NCBI GenBank assembly: GCA_038040485.1
Contig: JBBPIE010000011.1
Span: 1 to 64,000, forward strand
DNA length: 64,000 nucleotides
Direction of reading: 5' to 3'
Origin: Onstottus_B arcticum
Lineage (GTDB): Bacteria > Acidobacteriota > Blastocatellia > UBA7656
Each line of letters opens with the position of its first letter. The stretch's first letter is position 1. Below are positions 59,764 to 64,000 of this stretch, one piece after another. The notes beneath the pieces are model-generated. The model ran no database searches. It had not been told where the DNA came from and worked only from the letters and a program-made list of their open reading frames with translations. Position numbers and translations under genes: made by a program.

Positions 59764-59980
59764 TTGCTTCGAATCGCGTCACGAAGATTTCGCTGTGCAA
59801 GCGCTGCTCGATCTCTTCAGGGTCGGCACATTCCAGGAAAAGCTCGACGGCCTCCTTAAGGTTTGCGGTCGCTTCCTCTACCGTTGCCCCCTGGCTGGCC
59901 ACGTCAAGCTCAGGACACAGGGCGACATACATCTCGCCTTCTTTTTCGAGAATCGCCGTATATGCAGTCTTGGTCGCCAT
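59756..59980 (-). CDS. hicB: HicB-type antitoxin
   Basis: The 74-residue HicB-like protein (YTAILEKEGEMYVALCPELDVASQGATVEEATANLKEAVELFL) has the partial RNase H fold of HicB. It is short and has no separate DNA-binding domain visible, so it may regulate weakly. AAGGTG lies about 7 nt before the ATG. An upstream TACAGT at 17 nt from TTGGGC may be its promoter. It is upstream of hicA. Confidence 0.9.
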   Translation of the reverse strand: MATKTAYTAILEKEGEMYVALCPELDVASQGATVEEATANLKEAVELFLECADPEEIEQRLHSEIFVTRFEANG

Positions 59981-60122
59981 AGCATTTCACCTTCTGAACG
60001 GTTGAGGCTACTGTAGCACGATTCGGTTTCGAGCCCAACGCTGTTGTCATCTGAGGTTTTGCTGTACCGGCCTAGAGCTTCCATAAAAGCACTTGACAGC
60101 AACAGCTTGAAAGGGGGTCCGG

Positions 60123-60670
60123 ATGGTTGTGAAAAAGCGCCAGCGTAAATCTGGTTCTTCGGCGGTGTCACTAGCAGAAGATCAGCAGAGAGATACCACA
60201 ACGTTCAGTATTCGGCTAACCAAAGACGAGCGAGATCGTCTGGTGAGGCAGCCAAAATGCGCGGATGGACACCGACGAATCTCATCCGCACTGCAACGGT
60301 CGAAAGAGCAACGCATATTCTGAACACCGCACAACGCACAAGCTTTCCGTTCAAGTCCGTTGCGAACGACATCGCCGAGAAACTGTTCAAGCCCTTTGAC
60401 CTAGCGTTCGGCCAGGACGACGTGGATGACGCGTACGGTGAAAACCCAACTGTTCAAGTACCGGGGCTACCTGTTGAGAAGCTGACGCAACTGAGAGACG
60501 CAGTGCGGTTAGGAGGCGCCGAATTCCTAAGTCTGATACTGGACTTCTGCGAAGAACTAACCGCCGACCGGCGCACAGACCTGCCCGAGCCAGTTGACCC
60601 TTTCGCTGATAAACCCATAGCATCGGAGGAATCTCATGCCGTACGCAAAAGTCGTCGCCTATCGACATAG
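60123..60670 (+). pseudogene. RHH/DUF1778-like regulator, frameshifted
   Basis: The first frame (from ATG 60123, with GGGGG upstream) ends with TTTFSIRLTKDERDRLV, the start of a ribbon-helix-helix antitoxin type sequence. After position 60245 one base appears to be missing; the second frame continues AAKMRGWTPTNLIRTATVERATHILNT. Joined, the protein would be about 182 residues with an acidic C-terminal tail. An extra G after position 60245 restores the family motif. It may be an antitoxin of the next gene. Confidence 0.75.
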
Positions 60671-60872
60671 AAACACAGTCACTATCGAGATCGAGCTTCC
60701 AGATCATGGTGAACCCTCAGATCGCGGACGTCCCGAAAACCTGGTGGATCCCAGAGCCTGGATCGATTTGGAAGAAGAGAACGACCGGTTAGCCATCAAG
60801 ATGACGGTCGTCGCCCATACAGACGACGTCGAATCTGGGCAAACGACTAGAGACGTCGTGCCCGAGCCGTGA
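60636..60872 (+). CDS. Hypothetical 78-aa protein
   Basis: The 78-residue product (AYRHRNTVTIEIELPDHGEPSDRGRPENLVDPRAWIDLEEENDRLAIKMTVVAHTDD) is beta-rich and acidic. GGAGG lies 6 nt before the ATG, a strong ribosome site. It overlaps the frameshifted RHH gene by 35 nt. No family is recognised. Confidence 0.55.
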   Translation: MPYAKVVAYRHRNTVTIEIELPDHGEPSDRGRPENLVDPRAWIDLEEENDRLAIKMTVVAHTDDVESGQTTRDVVPEP

Positions 60873-60992
60873 CATGAAGCGGAGAGGTCGGGATAATGGG
60901 ACGCGCGGTGCGTTTCTTTCTCAAGCAGTCACCAAAATGCCAGCATCAGTGACGTTGGTGCTCGGTTTGACAATTTCCCTATCAACTGACTC

Positions 60993-62831
60993 TTACTGCC
61001 CATACACAATCTTCCCGCCTACAATCGTGTACACCACTTTCGTGTCGAGTATCTCGTGCGGGGAGGCCTGCAACAGGTTCTTTGTCAGCACAACAAGATC
61101 CGCCAGCTTGTGCACTTCGATCGAGCCTTTGGTCTTCTCTTCGAAGTTCGCATAAGCCGTCCCGTACGTGTACGCCCGAATCGCTTCTTCCATCGAGATG
61201 CGCTGCTCGGGGAACCAGCCGCCCGCGGGCTCGCCGTTCAACGTCTGACGAGTCACTGCCGCATACAAACCCAGCATCGGGTTGATCGGATACTCCGAGG
61301 CCGAAGTTCCAGGCCAATCAGTGCCGAAGCACAACACCGCGCCGCTGTCCTTGATGCTCTTGAACGCGTAAGCCCCCTTGCAGCGCTCGCGGCCGATCCG
61401 CTCTTCCATCCAGCGCATGTCGTCGCTTAGATGAAACGGCTGAACTTCCGCTACTACGCCGAGCTTACCCAATCGCTTGAAGTCGGCGGGCGCGATCACT
61501 TGAGCATGGACTAAACGAAAGCGGCGGTCGCGCGGGCCGTTCTGGCGGTCCAGTTCTTCAAGGTAGTTGAGCAAGACGTTGTTGGCTTCGTCGCCGATCG
61601 CGTGAACGGTGATCTGCAAGGCCGCCCGGTCGGCGTCGAGCATGTACTGCAGGAACTTGCCTTCGGCGAAATTGCCTTTCTCATCGACCATTAACGGACG
61701 CCACTTGCCGTGATTAGCCGGATCGTTCGAGTAGCCGGCGAAGAACCGCGCGGTGCTCGTGCCCATGATCCCGTCTATGTGCCCCTTTAGCGCGCCCAGC
61801 CGTATCCACTCGTCGCCCGATCCGATCTTGATTCCGCGATCGGACACTTCCTGCCAGCGATCGAGGCCCGGGCGAAAGTGAACGCGCACAGTCAGCTCGT
61901 TTGTCTTGAGCAGCTCGCGATAGATGTCGAGCTGTTCGTCGTCCGACATGTCGCTGACGTTAGTAACACCGTAGCGGCGAATCTCGGCTAGGGCGTTTTT
62001 GGTTTGCTGGACTCGGCGTTCGTGCGAGAACTTCTTTGGAATGACCGAGGCAAACAAGCTCATCACGCCGCGCCCGCGCAAATGTCCGTTGAAGCGCCCG
62101 CTTGAGTCTTTGAGGAACTCGACGCCTTCGATCTTCGAGCCGGCCGGTTCCGTGCCTTGTCTTCGAACTTGCGCGCCGTCGCCCGTCGCGGTTGGGGGTT
62201 GCTTGGGATTGGCGGGATCTATTCCGAGCGCGCGGAGAGCTGCGGTGTTGGCGGCGAACTCCGAGTCATCAAACTTGCGGATGAACATCGGATGATCTTT
62301 TGTTATGGCTTCGGCCGCGCGCATATCGGGTGAGAAGGGCTCGCGGCGAGCGGCGCCGGCGCTTCCCGCGGCCCACTGATCGTAAGCTCCCCAGTAGCCG
62401 CCCAGTATCCATTCGCCTTTTGGCAGCCGCGCGACGGCTTCTTTCACGCGGGCGAGAAACTCCTGCTGAGTTGTTGCGCGCATGATGTTGAACTCGAGGA
62501 ACTGCGCCGCCGAAGCGAAGTGGACGTGGTTGTCGTTGAAACCGGGAAGCACGAAAGCGCCCTTCAAGTCGATCACGCGTGTTTGCTTGCTGCGGAACTG
62601 CATCACCTGTTTGCTTGATCCAACAAAGACAATTTTACCGCCGCGGATGGCAACGGCTTCGGTGAGCGTGTTTGTTGGATCGACGGTATAGACGAGACCG
62701 TTGCGAAGGATTAGGTCCGCGGGCTCCGGCGGCGGACCCTCGATCTGAGCGCCAAGGGTGAAGGACGCCGAGGAAAGCGCCAGAGCGATGACCGCGATCA
62801 GAACTCGATAGACAGACGGATGCATGCGCAT
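60993..62831 (-). CDS. YtcJ-like amidohydrolase, secreted
   Basis: The 612-residue protein has a signal peptide (about 1-28: VYRVLIAVIALALSSASFTLGA) and the amidohydrolase 3 (YtcJ-like) core. The metal site HVHF is in GFNDNHVHFASA; further ligands are in LQITVHAIGDEANN, RLVHAQVI and CFGTDWPG. It would hydrolyse a C-N bond of an unknown substrate in the periplasm or outside the cell. ATG 62831 has GGAGG 6 nt upstream. It lies between hicAB and imuA and breaks the usual imuA-imuB order. Confidence 0.9.
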   Translation of the reverse strand: MRMHPSVYRVLIAVIALALSSASFTLGAQIEGPPPEPADLILRNGLVYTVDPTNTLTEAVAIRGGKIVFVGSSKQVMQFRSKQTRVIDLKGAFVLPGFNDNHVHFASAAQFLEFNIMRATTQQEFLARVKEAVARLPKGEWILGGYWGAYDQWAAGSAGAARREPFSPDMRAAEAITKDHPMFIRKFDDSEFAANTAALRALGIDPANPKQPPTATGDGAQVRRQGTEPAGSKIEGVEFLKDSSGRFNGHLRGRGVMSLFASVIPKKFSHERRVQQTKNALAEIRRYGVTNVSDMSDDEQLDIYRELLKTNELTVRVHFRPGLDRWQEVSDRGIKIGSGDEWIRLGALKGHIDGIMGTSTARFFAGYSNDPANHGKWRPLMVDEKGNFAEGKFLQYMLDADRAALQITVHAIGDEANNVLLNYLEELDRQNGPRDRRFRLVHAQVIAPADFKRLGKLGVVAEVQPFHLSDDMRWMEERIGRERCKGAYAFKSIKDSGAVLCFGTDWPGTSASEYPINPMLGLYAAVTRQTLNGEPAGGWFPEQRISMEEAIRAYTYGTAYANFEEKTKGSIEVHKLADLVVLTKNLLQASPHEILDTKVVYTIVGGKIVYGQ

Positions 62832-62924
62832 TGGTGACCTCCGGGAATGGAGCGTCAATCATAACTCGGCGGCACGAGAGAGGCCACGTTCATTACCGCT
62901 GGTAGCATCCTGGTTCGGATGTTT

Positions 62925-63020
62925 TCTCTGCGTGATCTTTGCGTCGCTGCGCCTCCGCGGTTAGTTAGCGTCGAAATCCTGCTAACCGCAGAGCCGCCGA
63001 GACACAGAGATGGCGCAGAG
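62925..63020. repeat. Inverted repeat, CTCTGCG...CGCAGAG family
   Basis: Arms contain CTCTGCGTGATC and CGCGGTTAG with inverse CTAACCGCAGAGCC; a family also seen at about 12.0 and 50.4 kb. Confidence 0.7.
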
Positions 63021-63035
63021 ACCCCCCCCGGCATT

Positions 63036-63755
63036 TCACGGCATATGCGAAGCCAGAGACTGAATCCGCGCTTCTCGTTTTCTCACACGCATCGGTTTGT
63101 TGCGCGCGATCCGGAACATCGCCCCGGAGAGTAGAGTCGAACACGTTGGCGGCAAGCTCTCGCTCGATGAAGCCGTCGACCATGCCGCATTCTCCTTACT
63201 CAACTCCAGCGCAAGCGACGCGCACGAGCGAGCGTTTGGCTCGCGCTCGATCACCAGCAAACAAGTCGGCGTGTTCTCGATCGCGCGGCGGAAGCGGTGC
63301 CACCAACTCGAGGGGATTCGCCGAGCCTTGTCCGTCGAGACGTCGCCGAGGTCCAGCGCCACCAACCCGAAGCCGCCGCTTTGAAGTAACAAGTCGACGG
63401 CTTTCAACGCGCACTCGGCGTCCGAGCCGCAGCGAACCCAAAGCAACCGATCCAGATCAACATCGGCGCTCGCGGCAGAAGCCGGATCGAACGAGTCGTT
63501 GGCGTCTACAAGCGCGAAGACTTCATCTCGATCCGTCGCCGCCCTGAGCGCCGCAAGCAACAGAGTTGTGCAGCCGGAAGACGCAGGGCCAAGCAACTCA
63601 GAGATGGCGCCGCGCGGCAAGCCTCCGGTCATCTGGTCTATTTCACCGAGGCCGGTCGAGACGAACTCAGTCACCGGTTTTTCGCGCAGCTTTATCGCGT
63701 CGCCGAAGCGAGTTACCAGTCTGGATTCGATCTCAGATTTCAGAAACGGTTTCAA
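63036..63755 (-). CDS. imuA: ImuA-type RecA-like protein
   Basis: This 239-residue RecA-fold protein has the ImuA features: LGEIDQMTGGLPRGAISELLGPASSGCTTLLLAALRA, with a degenerate Walker A GPASSGCTT, then VFALVDANDSFDP and FGLVALDLGDV. ImuA helps ImuB and DnaE2 in translesion synthesis. The start is TTG 63755, the only in-frame choice after a stop, with GAGG 8 nt upstream. An SOS-type promoter lies upstream. It is separated from imuB by about 3.7 kb. Confidence 0.88.
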   Translation of the reverse strand: MKPFLKSEIESRLVTRFGDAIKLREKPVTEFVSTGLGEIDQMTGGLPRGAISELLGPASSGCTTLLLAALRAATDRDEVFALVDANDSFDPASAASADVDLDRLLWVRCGSDAECALKAVDLLLQSGGFGLVALDLGDVSTDKARRIPSSWWHRFRRAIENTPTCLLVIEREPNARSCASLALELSKENAAWSTASSSESLPPTCSTLLSGAMFRIARNKPMRVRKREARIQSLASHMP

Positions 63756-63791
63756 CTCGGCCGCCTCAACTGCTCAAACAAGTCATCCGCA

Positions 63792-63838
63792 TAACGAAAA
63801 TCTATCAAAGATATACGAAAATCTTAGATAGTCGTCAA
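63792..63838 (-). promoter_or_regulatory. SOS-type promoter/operator for imuA
   Basis: On the minus strand: -35 TTGACG (63838-63833), 17-nt spacer, -10 TATATC (63815-63810). Three 10-bp units (TAACGAAAAT, CTATCAAAGA, TATACGAAAA) give the direct-repeat operator around the -10. The first transcribed base would be about 45 nt before the TTG start. Confidence 0.82.
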
Positions 63839-63884
63839 GGGTAACCGCTCTCGGGGGTGCGCGTCAATTTTTTGCGCCCGAATC

Positions 63885-63980
63885 CCGAAGGGATGGCAGA
63901 GTGTAGCCACGGGTGAGTCCGCGAACCCGTGGGCAATGCCGGATACCCACGTGAACCCACGCAGTGGGTGACGGCAAGCA
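63885..63980. repeat. Copy of GCCACGGGTGAGTCC element
   Basis: Contains GCCACGGGTGAGTCCGCG (63905-63932) and related ACCCACG text. One arm of the inverted repeat at 57671-57829. Confidence 0.75.
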
Positions 63981-64000
63981 GCGAGTGACCACTTGGAGCA

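Overview
The window is a high-GC scaffold piece (100 N between 31672 and 31771). It fits an uncultured soil-type bacterium, most likely Acidobacteriota of the Blastocatellia kind. That placement is inference: it rests on the sigma factor/Ser-Thr kinase pair, the many palindromic repeats, and the 7-nt tandem repeats that run through coding sequence. No rRNA, tRNA, ribosomal protein, insertion sequence or CRISPR array was found.

Layout. 0-2 kb: GC-rich repeats, a frameshifted DUF488 gene, a DUF4926 gene and a HEPN/MNT toxin-antitoxin pair. 2-10 kb: a four-gene minus-strand restriction-modification operon (helicase-nuclease, two unrecognised proteins, methyltransferase). 10-15 kb: repair and housekeeping genes (Tag, AlkD-like, DinB, EVE), then lexA and a divergent small gene that shares LexA-type control. 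15-20 kb: peroxiredoxin, SRPBCC protein, kinase/sigma pair, radical SAM protein. 20-22 kb: a HigA-like module with its own promoter and operator, and two unknown genes. 22-31 kb: an Lhr-type helicase, a ClpA/B-like ATPase, an SDR, a UbiE-type methyltransferase and a quinone oxidoreductase. 31.3-32 kb: repeat arrays with the gap. 32-44.6 kb: a minus-strand run rmuC, AddB-like, AddA-like, ligA, nth-like. 44.6-46.5 kb: small regulators and decayed toxin-antitoxin genes. 46.6-59.4 kb: a second AddA/AddB-like pair, dnaE2 and imuB. 59.5-64 kb: hicAB, a frameshifted RHH gene, an amidohydrolase and imuA.

How it fits together. The window is rich in DNA repair. Four promoters (lexA, the divergent 107-aa gene, imuB, imuA) share one architecture: a -35 TTGAC element, a 17-bp spacer, and a -10 hexamer lying within or against direct repeats TTCG-N6-TTCG. 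I read this as the LexA operator of this lineage. It joins lexA, the split imuA/imuB-dnaE2 mutasome, possibly the addBA pair behind it, and one previously unassigned small gene into one SOS circuit. Many repair genes carry in-frame 7-nt repeat arrays (giving 7-residue peptide repeats) or palindromic elements. Single-base frameshifts were seen only in accessory toxin-antitoxin-like genes.
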